Assembly (NCBI RefSeq): GCF_004348985.1
Contig: NZ_SMKW01000041.1
Span: forward strand, 1 to 64,000
DNA length: 64,000 bases
From: Saccharopolyspora elongata
Lineage (GTDB): Bacteria > Actinomycetota > Actinomycetes > Mycobacteriales > Pseudonocardiaceae
Direction: 5' to 3'
The notes beneath the pieces were generated by a model, which was not told where the DNA came from, did no database searches, and was given only the letters and a program-made list of their open reading frames with translations. Below are positions 24,904-33,619 of the stretch, piece after piece (the stretch's first letter is position 1; the number at the start of each line of letters is the position of its first letter). The position numbers and the translations under genes were made by a program.

Positions 24904-24991
24904 GACCAAGCACCTCTCCCCGTTCGGCGATCTTCTTTCCTCCCGCGTAATAAGAGGAAGCAGAGGTGCTCGTAGATTCACTTCGCGCCGA

Positions 24992-26137
24992 TTACCGCTC
25001 GAACGGGTAATGCCGACGAGCAAGATCGCGTGCCTCGTTCGGATTCAGGCCGTCCCGCAAGGCGTTCGCAGCGGCGGCGGCCACCTGCGGCGCGGCGAAC
25101 GACGTCCCGCTCCAGCGCGCGTAGCCGAATCGGCGATCGCCGCCGGGAGTCATCCGCACGAAGCTGCTCGCCACATCCACCCCGGGCGCGGCTGCATCGA
25201 CCCACGGCCCGGAGTTGGAGAACCCGGCGACCGCGCCGTCGGCCCCGGTCGCCGCCACCGCAACCACCGAGGGCAGCGCCGCAGGCCAGAACGGCCTGGT
25301 CTGCGCGTGATTCCCAGCGGCGGCGACAACGACGGTGTCCGGCCAGTTGCGCAGCTCCTCGCGCAGGATCGGCGGGCATTCGTCGTCCGCGGTGTGGCAG
25401 CCGGCGGTCAGCACGACGACACCGATGCGTTCGCCGCGCGCCTCGGCCGATCGTCGCAACGAACGAAGCCCGGTCGCGACGGTGCAGTCGTCGGTGAACC
25501 CGAGCGACGAAAGCACCCGGCGCGCACGGATCACCGCGCCCGGCGCGTGTTGCAGCACCACGCCGCTGACGAACGTGCCGTGGCCCGCCTGGCGGTCCTG
25601 GCCCGCGTCACCGTCGGCGTCCAGCACCTCCGGCACTGCCTCGAACCACGGCCGGTCCTGGAACCACGGGTGCGGGTCGCACCCGGTGTCCAGCACTCCG
25701 ACCACGACCGGCGGATCCCACTGCCGCGACGGCGGTTCCGGAAGTGCCGGGCCCGCCTGCGCATCCGCCCCGGTTCCCCACATCACCGGCATCCCGTACA
25801 TGATCGAACAGCCGAAGTGCACGTGGTTGGCGGCGACACCCGCCTCCCGGGCGAGATCGACGCACCGGTCCCGCTCCGCGCCCCGCAGCCGAACCCTGGC
25901 CAGCAGCAGCTCGTCGTCGTGCTGCACGTCGTCGACCCAGCGGCGGTAGCGGTCGAGGACCGGATCCAAGTCGCTCGCCGGCGCGATGAGCTCGCCCCGC
26001 CGCACCAGGCATTCGCCGCTGCCGCCGGGATCGTGCAGCAGCAGATCGTGCCCGTGGGAAGCCCAGAACTCCTGGAGTTCACCGATGCTCAGCCGGATTT
26101 CGCGCTCCTGATCCACAGCGGACACTGTGCCGGGCAC
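24992..26137 (-). CDS. Subtilisin-family (S8) peptidase without signal peptide
   Basis: A 381-residue S8 peptidase. Catalytic residues are intact: Asp150 in VVVGVLDTGCDPH, His186 in AGHGTFVSGVV, the oxyanion Asn276 in VAAAGNHAQ, Ser346 in SGTSFAAPQVAA. The first ~130 residues are an extra domain of unknown fold (SIGELQEFWASHGHDLLLHD ... DELLLARVRLRGAERDRCVD). No secretion signal or membrane helix is visible, so it should act in the cytosol. First gene of the sigma-CHAT operon. The start among three in-frame GTG codons (26137, 26125, 26116) is undecided. Confidence 0.88.
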   Translation of the reverse strand: MPGTVSAVDQEREIRLSIGELQEFWASHGHDLLLHDPGGSGECLVRRGELIAPASDLDPVLDRYRRWVDDVQHDDELLLARVRLRGAERDRCVDLAREAGVAANHVHFGCSIMYGMPVMWGTGADAQAGPALPEPPSRQWDPPVVVGVLDTGCDPHPWFQDRPWFEAVPEVLDADGDAGQDRQAGHGTFVSGVVLQHAPGAVIRARRVLSSLGFTDDCTVATGLRSLRRSAEARGERIGVVVLTAGCHTADDECPPILREELRNWPDTVVVAAAGNHAQTRPFWPAALPSVVAVAATGADGAVAGFSNSGPWVDAAAPGVDVASSFVRMTPGGDRRFGYARWSGTSFAAPQVAAAAANALRDGLNPNEARDLARRHYPFER

Positions 26138-26377
26138 CCGATCTGTCCACTGCGGACACGCCGCCGCCCGCCGCCGACCTCACCCGTACGACGACGCCGG
26201 AGATCTTTCCTGGTCGCCCGATTCCGTGGAGAATGCGAGTGCGACCGCCGCACCCGTCGCGGTCGGTGCCCCGAAACCGCCACCTCAGGTGGTTGAATGC
26301 TCATACCGCGCCGATCACCCCGGCGCACCCGACGCCAGCGCCGCGCCCGGCCGCGCGGACCCGACCGACAGGCGGTG

Positions 26378-27106
26378 GTGACCGTGACGGGAGCCTGCGC
26401 GCAGCGCAGTCCCTGGTCGCGGCTCCGCGCGCTCGCGACGCGGGCGGTGTTCATCGGCGGCCTGGGCATCGGCGGGTGGCTCGGCATCACCGGCGCCGCC
26501 GATGCCGTCGAGCTCGATCCTCCCCGGATCGAGGTGGAGCACGTCGTCGTCGACCTGGCGGCGAAGCCCGACACCGAGCTCGATCCGGTGGCACCGCCCG
26601 TGGTCGAGCCGCCCGAACCGGCAGCACCCGCGATCGAACCACCGCGAATCGACCGCCCGGTCACGCCGATCGGCGAAGCCGACCAGCCCACCGCCATCGC
26701 CGACGACACCGACGATGTCCCGCCGGCTCCGGCGACGTTCGCGCCACCACCGCACCAGCGCGCCGCCGCGCCGGCCACCGACGACCGGGCGGCCCTGCTG
26801 CCGAAGCGGTCGCCGGTACCCACCACGGCCGCCCGCACCCTCCCGGAACCCCGGGCCCCGGACGCGGCCGCCCCGTCCCACATCACGCCACCGACCAGCC
26901 CGGCGCCGGAACCACCGGCGTCCCCGGCACCGGCCACGTCGCTGTCCGCAGGAACGACCTCCTGGGGCGGCGGGCTGCGAGGTCAGCTGGCGATCCTGCC
27001 GACCGGCCCCGACCAGGCCGGATCGGCGAGCGCCGGCGTCGCCAACCCGGAAGACCGGCCGGCGACCGGCGTCCCGTCATTCGAACCATCTACGTCGCCC
27101 GACTGA
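26378..27106 (+). CDS. Proline-rich exported or membrane-anchored protein
   Basis: About 242 residues. A hydrophobic segment near the N-terminus (RAVFIGGLGIGGWLGITGAA, followed by ADAVE) looks like a signal peptide or anchor; the rest is low-complexity Pro/Ala/Glu/Thr-rich sequence (PPVVEPPEPAAPAIEPPRID and similar) with no domain. Start is one of GTG 26375/26378/26384. Divergent from the subtilase operon across ~240 bp that carry two 14-bp direct repeats (TCCACNGCGGACAC at 26112 and 26146). It could be an envelope substrate or partner of the system, but context alone suggests this. Confidence 0.6.
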   Translation: MTVTGACAQRSPWSRLRALATRAVFIGGLGIGGWLGITGAADAVELDPPRIEVEHVVVDLAAKPDTELDPVAPPVVEPPEPAAPAIEPPRIDRPVTPIGEADQPTAIADDTDDVPPAPATFAPPPHQRAAAPATDDRAALLPKRSPVPTTAARTLPEPRAPDAAAPSHITPPTSPAPEPPASPAPATSLSAGTTSWGGGLRGQLAILPTGPDQAGSASAGVANPEDRPATGVPSFEPSTSPD

Positions 27107-27266
27107 CGCTGCACCGAGCCGCTCCGGCGGCAATCCTGGGGAAGCGTTCGCACCCACCAGCTCCGAGCCGGCCGTCTGCGCCCGGCCGGATCGGAATCGG
27201 GGCGCCCCGGCCTATCCCCCGGCAAAGTCGGTGACCTGCCGGAAAGCCGAGGACTGGGCCCCCGGA

Positions 27267-27301
27267 GCCCCGGTGCCGCAATGCCCCTGCGGCACCGGGG
27301 C
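27267..27301. terminator. Perfect 14-bp hairpin, terminator
   Basis: GCCCCGGTGCCGCA (27267-27280) pairs exactly with 27288-27301, 7-nt loop, in the 258-bp gap between the ends of the proline-rich gene and the convergent MocR gene. Confidence 0.7.
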
Positions 27302-27317
27302 GGCGCCCGCGGTCGAA

Positions 27318-27356
27318 CCGCCCGTCGGCACGACGAGGGGCCGTGCCGACGGGCGG
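27318..27356. terminator. Perfect 15-bp hairpin, terminator of the MocR gene
   Basis: CCGCCCGTCGGCACG (27318-27332) pairs exactly with 27342-27356, 9-nt loop, 8 bp from the MocR stop. Together with the hairpin at 27267 it insulates two convergent genes. Confidence 0.7.
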
Positions 27357-27364
27357 TCGGCTGT

Positions 27365-28810
27365 TCAGGCGAGCGGCGCCGTCAAGGCGGTCGGGCCGGG
27401 CCCGTCCGGCATCGACGACGCCGCCGCCGCGAGACGGCGGATCGCCTCTTCCAGCTGATCGACCGGCAACGTGTACGGGACGCGCATCCAGCGCTCCAGC
27501 GAACCGTGCACCGAGAAGCGCACCCCCGGCGCCACCCGCACCCCGTGCTGCTCCGCAGCCACCGAGAGCCTGCTGCTGACCGGTGCGCCGATGTCGCACC
27601 ACAGCGAAAGGCCACCGTCCGGGACGCGGAAGCGCCAGTGCGGCAGGTGTTCGCTCAGGACCGCGATGAGGTGGTCGCGTCGCTCGATGGACTCGGCGCG
27701 CCGACGCTCCAGCAGCCGGTCTGCATCCACCAGCAGCTCCGCCAGCACCAGCTGTTCGAGGACCGGGCTGCCGAGGTCCACCGCGGCGCGACCGACCACC
27801 GCGCGCTGCACGAAGTCTTCGGACGCGCGGATCCAGCCGAGCCGGAGCCCGCCCCAGAACGACTTGCTCGCCGACCCGACCAGCAGCGCCCGATCGGTGA
27901 ACGAGGCCATCGGCAGCGGCGCATCGTCACCGGTCAGGTCGATCTCGGCGAGCGTCTCGTCAATGACCGCCGTGGTGCAGGTGCGCGCCAGCTCCCGGGC
28001 GAGCCGCTCCCGGCCGGCCGCATCCAGCCGGATTCCGGTCGGATTGTGGAAATCCGGGATCAGGTACGCCAAGCGCGGCGAGGTCTGCCGCAGGCTCGCG
28101 GCCAGCAGCTCCAGGTCCCAGCCGTCCGCGACCATCGGCACCGCCACCGGGGCGGCGTTGAGCCCGCGGATCGCCTCCAGCGCGTTCGGGTACGTCGGGT
28201 GCTCGACGAGCACCCGCTCGCCCGGCGACACCAGCATCCGGAGCAGGAGGGCGAAGCCGTGCTGCGCGCCGCTGGTGACGAGGATCTGGTCCGGATTGGT
28301 CGGCAGCCCCCGCTTCGCGTAGCGCTCGGCGATTTGTTCGCGCAGCTCCGGCAGCCCGTGCGGCTGGTAGCCGTGGCTGGACAGCTGCTCGGCGAACCTC
28401 AGCCGCGCGCGATCCACCGCGGCGCACAGCTCCGGCGGCGCGCTCGGCGTGGCCTGCGCGAGGTTCAGCACCTCGCTGTCCGCGGCCGGGAACCACCCGC
28501 CGTGGGATTCGTTGTCGCGCTCCCGGTCCGGCAGCTTCACCCACGACCCGGCCCCGCGCCGGCTCGCCGCGAAACCTTCTTCGCGCAGCCGGTCCAGCGT
28601 GCGCGCGACCAGCGTCCGGCTTACCCCGAGGGCGTCGGCGAGCTCGCGTTCCGCCGGCAGTCTGGTGCCCGGCGGCAGTCGCCCGTCCAGCGCCAGCTGC
28701 CGCAGCGCCGCGGCCAACGCCTGGGAGGACGGGCGCGCCGTACCGTGCCAGGAACCGAGCAACTCGACGAGCTTGTGGCCGTGGATGTGCGCGGACGGAG
28801 TGAACGACAT
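27365..28810 (-). CDS. MocR/PdxR-type regulator (GntR HTH + aminotransferase domain)
   Basis: A 481-residue protein: GntR winged helix (about 25-85; RPSSQALAAALRQLALDGRL, GVSRTLVARTLDRLREEGFA) fused to a fold-type I aminotransferase domain with PLP-lysine in VGSASKSFWGGLRLGWIR, the HNPTG motif, and VIDETLAEIDL. Such proteins bind PLP and an amino compound and control neighbouring genes. Start ATG 28810. It is divergent from a YczE-family membrane protein gene, a known MocR partner in Bacillus and actinobacteria, and presumably controls it. Confidence 0.9.
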   Translation of the reverse strand: MSFTPSAHIHGHKLVELLGSWHGTARPSSQALAAALRQLALDGRLPPGTRLPAERELADALGVSRTLVARTLDRLREEGFAASRRGAGSWVKLPDRERDNESHGGWFPAADSEVLNLAQATPSAPPELCAAVDRARLRFAEQLSSHGYQPHGLPELREQIAERYAKRGLPTNPDQILVTSGAQHGFALLLRMLVSPGERVLVEHPTYPNALEAIRGLNAAPVAVPMVADGWDLELLAASLRQTSPRLAYLIPDFHNPTGIRLDAAGRERLARELARTCTTAVIDETLAEIDLTGDDAPLPMASFTDRALLVGSASKSFWGGLRLGWIRASEDFVQRAVVGRAAVDLGSPVLEQLVLAELLVDADRLLERRRAESIERRDHLIAVLSEHLPHWRFRVPDGGLSLWCDIGAPVSSRLSVAAEQHGVRVAPGVRFSVHGSLERWMRVPYTLPVDQLEEAIRRLAAAASSMPDGPGPTALTAPLA

Positions 28811-28871
28811 GTGACCAATATAGTTCAATTGGCTATCGACTTTAAGTCCAATCACAGGCTAGAAAGTCCAC
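28811..28871. promoter_or_regulatory. Divergent MocR/YczE promoter with repeated half sites
   Basis: A 61-bp AT-rich gap. AGTTCAATTGGCTA on the left and AGTCCAATCACAGGCTA on the right are similar direct repeats around CGACTTTA. Direct repeats are usual MocR binding sites, so this is the likely operator for both genes. Confidence 0.5.
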
Positions 28872-29519
28872 ATGGCGTCAACATCAGCCCTAGTGGACCT
28901 CTCACCGCTCCCGATCCGCACCCGGCCGCTGCTCCGGTTCGGACAGCTCTTCGGCGGCCTGGTGCTCTTCGGCGCCAGTATGGGGTTCATGGTGCGGGCC
29001 CAGCTGGGCCTCGACCCGTGGGACGTCCTGCACGAGGGCCTGTCCGAGCGGCTCGGCTGGAGCTTCGGGGCGGTCACCGCGCTGACCGGCGTGGCGGTGC
29101 TGCTCGCCTGGCTGCCGCTACGGCAGCGGCCCGGCATCGGCACGGTCGCCAACGTGGTGGTCATCGCGTTCGCGGTGGACATCACACTCGCCGTGACACC
29201 ACCGGTCGACGCGCTACCGGGGCAAATCTCGCTGATGGCCGCCGCCATCGTGCTCAACGGAATCGCGACGGCGGTGTACGTCGGCGCGCGGCTCGGCCCG
29301 GGCCCGCGGGACGGCCTGATGACCGGCCTGCACGCTCGTACCGGCTGGTCGGTGCGCCTCGTCCGCACCGCCATCGAGCTCAGCGTCCTCGCCGCCGGAT
29401 GGCTGCTGGGCGGCACCGTCGGCGTCGGCACCGTGCTCTACGCGTTGGCCATCGGGCCGCTGACCCAGTTCTTCCTCCGGTTCGCGGCGGTCCGGGAGAA
29501 AAAAGATCTCTGCCCCTAG
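28872..29519 (+). CDS. YczE-family integral membrane protein
   Basis: A 215-residue protein with five predicted membrane helices (LFGGLVLFGASMGFMVRAQL, AVTALTGVAVLLAWLPL, VANVVVIAFAVDITLAV, ISLMAAAIVLNGIATAVYVG, LSVLAAGWLLGGTVGVGTVL) and the family signature GLDPWDVLHEGL and GPGPRDGLM. YczE proteins are thought to take part in transport or modification linked to PLP/amino compounds; none is well characterised. Divergent from the MocR regulator. Confidence 0.88.
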   Translation: MASTSALVDLSPLPIRTRPLLRFGQLFGGLVLFGASMGFMVRAQLGLDPWDVLHEGLSERLGWSFGAVTALTGVAVLLAWLPLRQRPGIGTVANVVVIAFAVDITLAVTPPVDALPGQISLMAAAIVLNGIATAVYVGARLGPGPRDGLMTGLHARTGWSVRLVRTAIELSVLAAGWLLGGTVGVGTVLYALAIGPLTQFFLRFAAVREKKDLCP

Positions 29520-29641
29520 AGACATCTCGGATACCACGAAGTAGCATGGACGCCGTCCACCTGACCCCCAGGGGTGGACCTTGACGCCCCTGCACTCCCG
29601 GTAACCCCCAGGCCGGTTGAGCGCGGGGGCGTCCCTATTTG

Positions 29642-29830
29642 GTTTCCGCCTCGTCTTGCGTAGCGGTGCGGGTAGCGGAACCTCAGACGCCGCCTGGTCT
29701 CCGGGATCCCCGACTTACGTATGACCAATACGCGGCGCTGGGGCTGTCCTCGCCAGACGACGTCTGAGAACCCGCGGCGGTGCAAGTTGCAAGGGTGGGG
29801 CAAAGAGGAAGCGGCTTCGCCGCTTGCCTG
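29642..29830 (+). repeat. Family B repeat copy 4
   Basis: Fills most of the gene-free stretch 29520-29862 between YczE and the convergent zinc-ribbon gene. The left arm CTCAGACGCCGCCTGG (29682-29697) differs from copy 1 in six bases, and the right arm (29753-29768) has changed to match: 14 of 16 pairs are kept and the other two can form G-U. Loop subtype TTACGTATG. The preceding 29555-29579 holds a smaller inverted repeat GTCCACC/GGTGGAC, probably the YczE terminator. Confidence 0.85.
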
Positions 29831-29862
29831 ACGTCGCTTGCGTTAAGGCTCCTCGGCTGCGG

Positions 29863-30069
29863 TCAGGCTGGCGGGTGGAGGCCGGAGAGGTGGCCCTTGC
29901 CGCCGCACTGCGGGCAGGTCCGCCATTCCGCCATGGTCATGCCGGTCTGCATGTCCTCGGTGGCCTGCACGACGTAGATCCGCGGCTCGCTGAGCTTGCG
30001 GAGTCCGCCGCAGGTGAAGCACAGCGCGTTGGGGCCGCCCGCCAGGTCTGGCTCCTCGTTGTCCGGCAT
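29863..30069 (-). CDS. Small zinc-ribbon protein
   Basis: A 68-residue protein with two CxxC-type knuckles, LCFTCGGL and CPQCGGKGH, the latter like a DnaJ cysteine-rich repeat; between them IYVVQATEDMQTGMTMAEWR. Probably binds one zinc. ATG 30069 has GGAAGGA at good spacing. 41 bp after the MDMPI-like gene, likely same transcript. Partner unknown. Confidence 0.72.
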   Translation of the reverse strand: MPDNEEPDLAGGPNALCFTCGGLRKLSEPRIYVVQATEDMQTGMTMAEWRTCPQCGGKGHLSGLHPPA

Positions 30070-30110
30070 GCGGCGATCCTTCCACGCCCCGGCGTCCGGT
30101 CGGTCCTCGG

Positions 30111-30743
30111 TCAGATCGCGGCGATCGTGGCAGGTGCGCGCTCCGCCCGGCTCAGCGCCCGCAGCACGGCCGTCTGCCCATGCCGCCGCACCGCGAGCTG
30201 TGAGAGCAGCGCGAGCACGTGGCCGCATACCTCGGGCGGCAGCTCCGGCGTGGCGATGCCCACGCTCGACGCCAGGTCGTCGGAGTGCACCGCGATCTCC
30301 ATCATCCGGGTGATCAGGAAGTCGTCGATGCGCAGCACCCGCCAGGAGAACGCCACCGCCCGGTCCGCCGGCGTCGCGGGCAGGGCCGAACGAAGGTCTC
30401 GAACGGCCGCGTCGACCTCGGCGACCAGCGCCGCGGCCCCGTCCGTCGCCAAGTCCTCGCCCATCTCCCGGAGCCGGACGTTGACCTCCGCGTTGACGTC
30501 GGCGCCGATCCACTCGCTCTGCGCGTAGTAGCCGAGGAGCGACACGGGGCCTTCTTCCGGTTCGGCGGCGGCAAGCACCCGGGGAACGAAGAGGACCTGC
30601 GACGCCAGGTGCCCGGCCAGCCCGCGGACGCTGAACTCCGCCAGGGCGCTGGGCCGGTCCCACGCGGCCGCGACCGCCGGATCGCCCAGCACCGCCGCGG
30701 CCGATTCGGCTGCCTGCAGATAAGCCTCTCGGATCGCGCTCAT
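30111..30743 (-). CDS. MDMPI/DinB-superfamily protein (mycothiol-dependent maleylpyruvate isomerase N-domain)
   Basis: A 210-residue helical protein: FSVRGLAGHLASQVLFVPRV with the first metal His, RIDDFLITRMMEIAVHSDDL with the Glu-x3-His metal pair, and VCGHVLALLSQLAVRRHG. It matches the TIGR03083/MDMPI-type N-terminal domain, thought to use mycothiol; substrate unknown. It is a second member besides the one at 11223 and is more divergent. ATG start with GAAGGGA upstream. Confidence 0.8.
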   Translation of the reverse strand: MSAIREAYLQAAESAAAVLGDPAVAAAWDRPSALAEFSVRGLAGHLASQVLFVPRVLAAAEPEEGPVSLLGYYAQSEWIGADVNAEVNVRLREMGEDLATDGAAALVAEVDAAVRDLRSALPATPADRAVAFSWRVLRIDDFLITRMMEIAVHSDDLASSVGIATPELPPEVCGHVLALLSQLAVRRHGQTAVLRALSRAERAPATIAAI

Positions 30744-30833
30744 CCCTGTCCCTTCTCGATGCCGACGCCGTTGATCAAGCTATCGGCCGGGTACGACAAC
30801 GGGACGACCAGCACCGGGCGAACAGGCGAACGC

Positions 30834-32477
30834 TCACCCCACGAGCTCGGTGAGCTTCCCGTCCGCCATCTCCAGGCGGCGGTTGGTGCGCACCGCGTCG
30901 AGCATCCGGCGGTCGTGGGTGACCAGCAGGAGCGTGCCGCCGTAGGAGTCCAGCGCCGACTCCAGCTGCTCGATCGCGGGCAGGTCGAGGTGGTTGGTCG
31001 GCTCGTCCAGCACCAGGAGGTTGACGCCTCGCCCCTGCAGCAGTGCCAGCGCGGCCCGCGTGCGCTCGCCGGGCGACAACGTGGCGGCCGACCGCAGCAC
31101 GTGGTCGGCTTTGAGGCCGAACTTGGCGAGCAACGTGCGCACCTCGGCGGTCTCGGTTTCCGGCACGGCCGCGCAGAACGCGTCGAGCAGTGACTCCGAA
31201 CCGTGGAACAGCGCGCGGGCCTGGTCGACCTCGCCGACGATGACGCCCGAGCCGAGCGCGGCGATCCCCGCGTCCAGCTGGATCCGCCCGAGCAGCGCGC
31301 CGAGCAACGTCGACTTGCCCGAGCCGTTGGCCCCGGTGATCGCGACCCGGTCCGCCCAGTCGATCTGCAGCGTCACCGGCCCGAACGCGAAGTCGCCGCG
31401 CCGCACCTCCGCATCGCGGAGGGTCGCGACGACCGCGCCGGAGCGGGGCGCCGCGGCGATCTCCATCCGCAGCTCCCACTCCTTGCGCGGTTCCTCGACG
31501 ACGTCGAGCCGCTCGATGAGCCGTTCGGTCTGCCGCGCCTTGGCGGCCTGCTTCTCGGTGGATTCGGAGCGGAACTTGCGGCCGACCTTGTCGTTGTCGG
31601 TGTTCTTGCGGCGGGCGTTCTTGACGCCCTTCTCCATCCACCCGCGCTGCATGCGGGCGCGCGCCTCCAGCGCGGACTTCTTGTCGGCGAACTCCTCGTA
31701 CGAGTCCCGCGCATGCCTGCGCGCGACCTCGCGCTCCTCCAGGTAGGAGTCGTAGCCACCGCCGTAGAGGTTGATCTGCTGCTGGGCCAGGTCGAGTTCG
31801 AGGACCTTGTTGACGGTGCGGGTGAGGAACTCGCGGTCGTGGCTGACGACGACGGTGCCGGCGCGCAGCCCGCGCACGAAGTCCTCCAGCAGTTCCAGGC
31901 CCTCCAGGTCGAGGTCGTTGGTCGGCTCGTCGAGGAGGAACACGTCGTAGCGGGACAGCAGGAGCGAGGCGAGCCCCGCGCGGGCGGCCTGGCCGCCGGA
32001 CAGCGAGGTCATGGCCTGGTCGAGTTCGATGATCAGGCCGAGCGAATCCGCGACCCCTTCGGCGCGCTCGTCCAGGTCGGCGCCGCCGAGGTTCAGCCAG
32101 CGCTCCAGGCTCGCGGCGTAGGCATCGTCGGCTCCGGGCGCGCCTTCCGCGAGGGCATCCGCCGCCGCATCCATCGCGCGCTGCGCAGCGGCGACGCCGG
32201 TGCGCCGGGCGAGGAACTGGGCCACCGTCTCCCCGGGCTTGCGGTCGGGCTCCTGCGGCAGGTATCCGACGGTCGCGGTGGGCGGGGAGAGCCGCAGCTC
32301 GCCCTGCTCCGGGTCATCGAGCCCGGCGAGGAGCCGCAGCAGCGTGGACTTCCCGGCGCCGTTGGCGCCGACGAGCCCGATCACGTCGCCGGGCGCGACG
32401 ACGAGGTCGAGCCCGGTGAACAGGGAGCGGTTGCCGTGGCCGGCGGCGAGATTCGTGGCGACGAGGGTTGCAGACAT
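30834..32477 (-). CDS. ABC-F family ATPase (ribosome-associated)
   Basis: A 547-residue soluble protein with two ABC cassettes and no membrane domain. Walker A: GANGAGKST and GANGSGKST; signatures LSGGQAARAGLA and LSPGERTRAALA; Walker B LLDEPTNDLDLEG and VLDEPTNHLDLPA. The inter-domain arm is basic and helical (ARMQRGWMEKGVKNARRKNT), as in ribosome-binding ABC-F proteins that regulate translation or protect from antibiotics. Which subfamily it belongs to cannot be told by eye. ATG at 32477; upstream in-frame sequence runs through the tRNA remnant. Confidence 0.9.
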   Translation of the reverse strand: MSATLVATNLAAGHGNRSLFTGLDLVVAPGDVIGLVGANGAGKSTLLRLLAGLDDPEQGELRLSPPTATVGYLPQEPDRKPGETVAQFLARRTGVAAAQRAMDAAADALAEGAPGADDAYAASLERWLNLGGADLDERAEGVADSLGLIIELDQAMTSLSGGQAARAGLASLLLSRYDVFLLDEPTNDLDLEGLELLEDFVRGLRAGTVVVSHDREFLTRTVNKVLELDLAQQQINLYGGGYDSYLEEREVARRHARDSYEEFADKKSALEARARMQRGWMEKGVKNARRKNTDNDKVGRKFRSESTEKQAAKARQTERLIERLDVVEEPRKEWELRMEIAAAPRSGAVVATLRDAEVRRGDFAFGPVTLQIDWADRVAITGANGSGKSTLLGALLGRIQLDAGIAALGSGVIVGEVDQARALFHGSESLLDAFCAAVPETETAEVRTLLAKFGLKADHVLRSAATLSPGERTRAALALLQGRGVNLLVLDEPTNHLDLPAIEQLESALDSYGGTLLLVTHDRRMLDAVRTNRRLEMADGKLTELVG

Positions 32478-32516
32478 CAGGCCGCCGAGAATAACAACCG
32501 ACGCGCGACCCACTTC

Positions 32517-32583
32517 GCAGCTCTTCGCGGTGGCCAGGGGCGGGGTCGAACCGCCGACCTTTCGCTTTTCAGGTCGGCGCTCG
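32517..32583 (-). repeat. Partial tRNA-Phe copy (3' half), direct repeat of 33606-33672
   Basis: 45 bases (32517-32561) are identical to 33606-33650, covering the flank, acceptor 3' strand, T-arm and variable loop of tRNA-Phe; similarity continues through the anticodon loop with a few changes, then stops before the D-arm. The 5' half is absent, so it is not a functional tRNA. This is the shape of an attachment-site duplication or a duplication remnant. The remainder of 32478-32822 has no gene I can support. Confidence 0.85.
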
Positions 32584-32822
32584 GCCGAGTGCCGAAGTCG
32601 GCCGGCCACGGTCGGTCCCAGCACCACCCCGCGTGGTCGGCGAACCTGCTGCGCACCCGGGGCCGAGGCGCGGGGCAAGCAGATCCCGTGCGAGCTGGTC
32701 ACCGAGGCTGCTCCGGAGATCGGGAGATCCGCGTCTTCGCCCTCTCACCCAGCGCCTGAACGCGGGCTCGGTCGTCAGGCCCGGCCTAGGCTGGAGCCGA
32801 GCAGCCGGGGGGAGGAGCGTGG

Positions 32823-33533
32823 ATGGGTCCCAGGGACAGATCACCGCGCGGCGGCTCGCGGGGGTGGCCCTATCCGCAGCGCAGCGCCATCGAGCAGCTC
32901 GGGAGCATGGACCGCGACGACGCCCTCGCCTTCGTGCGTCAGACCGGCGACCTGCTGATGGTGCACAAGTTCGGCGTCGACGAGCTCATGACCAAGCTGC
33001 GGATCTGGAGCGAGGAATTCGACTACGCCCACGAGCACGACCCGATCGAGCACATCACCTCGCGGATCAAGCGCCCGGAGGCGATCGCGGCCAAGCTCGC
33101 CCGGCGTGGGCTGCCGGTCGACCCGGTGTCGGCCCGCGAACACCTCACCGACATCGCCGGTGTGCGCGTCGTGTGCCCGTTCATCTCCGACGTCTACCTC
33201 CTCCGCGATCTCATCCGCCAGCACCAGATTGAGATCGTGCAGACCAAGGACTACATCGCCGCGCCGAAGCCGAACGGCTACCGCAGCCTGCACCTGATCA
33301 TCAAGGTGCCGGTGCACCTGTCCGACCGCACCGAGCTGGTCGCCGTCGAACTCCAGCTGCGCACCATCGCGATGGACTTCTGGGCCGCGGTCGAGCACGA
33401 GCTGCTCTACAAGAGCGGTGGCGAGGTGCCGGAGAGCTTCGCCGCCGAGCTCAAGGCGGCGGCCGAGGCCGCTGCCGGACTCGACGCTCAGATGTCTTCG
33501 CTGCACCAGCGCAGCGAGGGGGCGTCCGATTAG
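32823..33533 (+). CDS. Small alarmone synthetase, RelA/SpoT nucleotidyltransferase domain
   Basis: A 236-residue stand-alone (p)ppGpp synthetase-type protein lacking HD hydrolase and TGS/ACT domains. Conserved sequence: HEHDPIEHITSRIKRPEAIA, HLTDIAGVRVVCPFISDVY, the substrate loop APKPNGYRSLHLII, and VELQLRTIAMDFWAAVEHEL. It could make (p)ppGpp or related alarmones, or be a toxSAS-type modifier; the genome context does not show an antitoxin. Strong GGGAGGAG before ATG 32823. It lies between a tRNA-Phe gene and its partial duplicate. Confidence 0.88.
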   Translation: MGPRDRSPRGGSRGWPYPQRSAIEQLGSMDRDDALAFVRQTGDLLMVHKFGVDELMTKLRIWSEEFDYAHEHDPIEHITSRIKRPEAIAAKLARRGLPVDPVSAREHLTDIAGVRVVCPFISDVYLLRDLIRQHQIEIVQTKDYIAAPKPNGYRSLHLIIKVPVHLSDRTELVAVELQLRTIAMDFWAAVEHELLYKSGGEVPESFAAELKAAAEAAAGLDAQMSSLHQRSEGASD

Positions 33534-33570
33534 AGCCGGGAGTTGGACCGAAACACCAGCAAGTGAGACA

Positions 33571-33604
33571 AAACAGCCCCCGTCGATCTCGACGGGGGCT
33601 GTTT
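33571..33604. terminator. Perfect bidirectional terminator
   Basis: AAACAGCCCCCGTCGA (33571-33586) pairs exactly with 33589-33604; ends in AAA on one side and TTT on the other, so it can stop the synthetase transcript (plus) and the tRNA transcript (minus). Confidence 0.9.
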
Positions 33605-33619
33605 GGCAGCTCTTCGCGG

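Noticed and set aside
29520..29641. Possible small gene between YczE and the family B repeat
   Set aside because: Only a weak inverted repeat and no ribosome site or coding bias; treated as the YczE terminator region.
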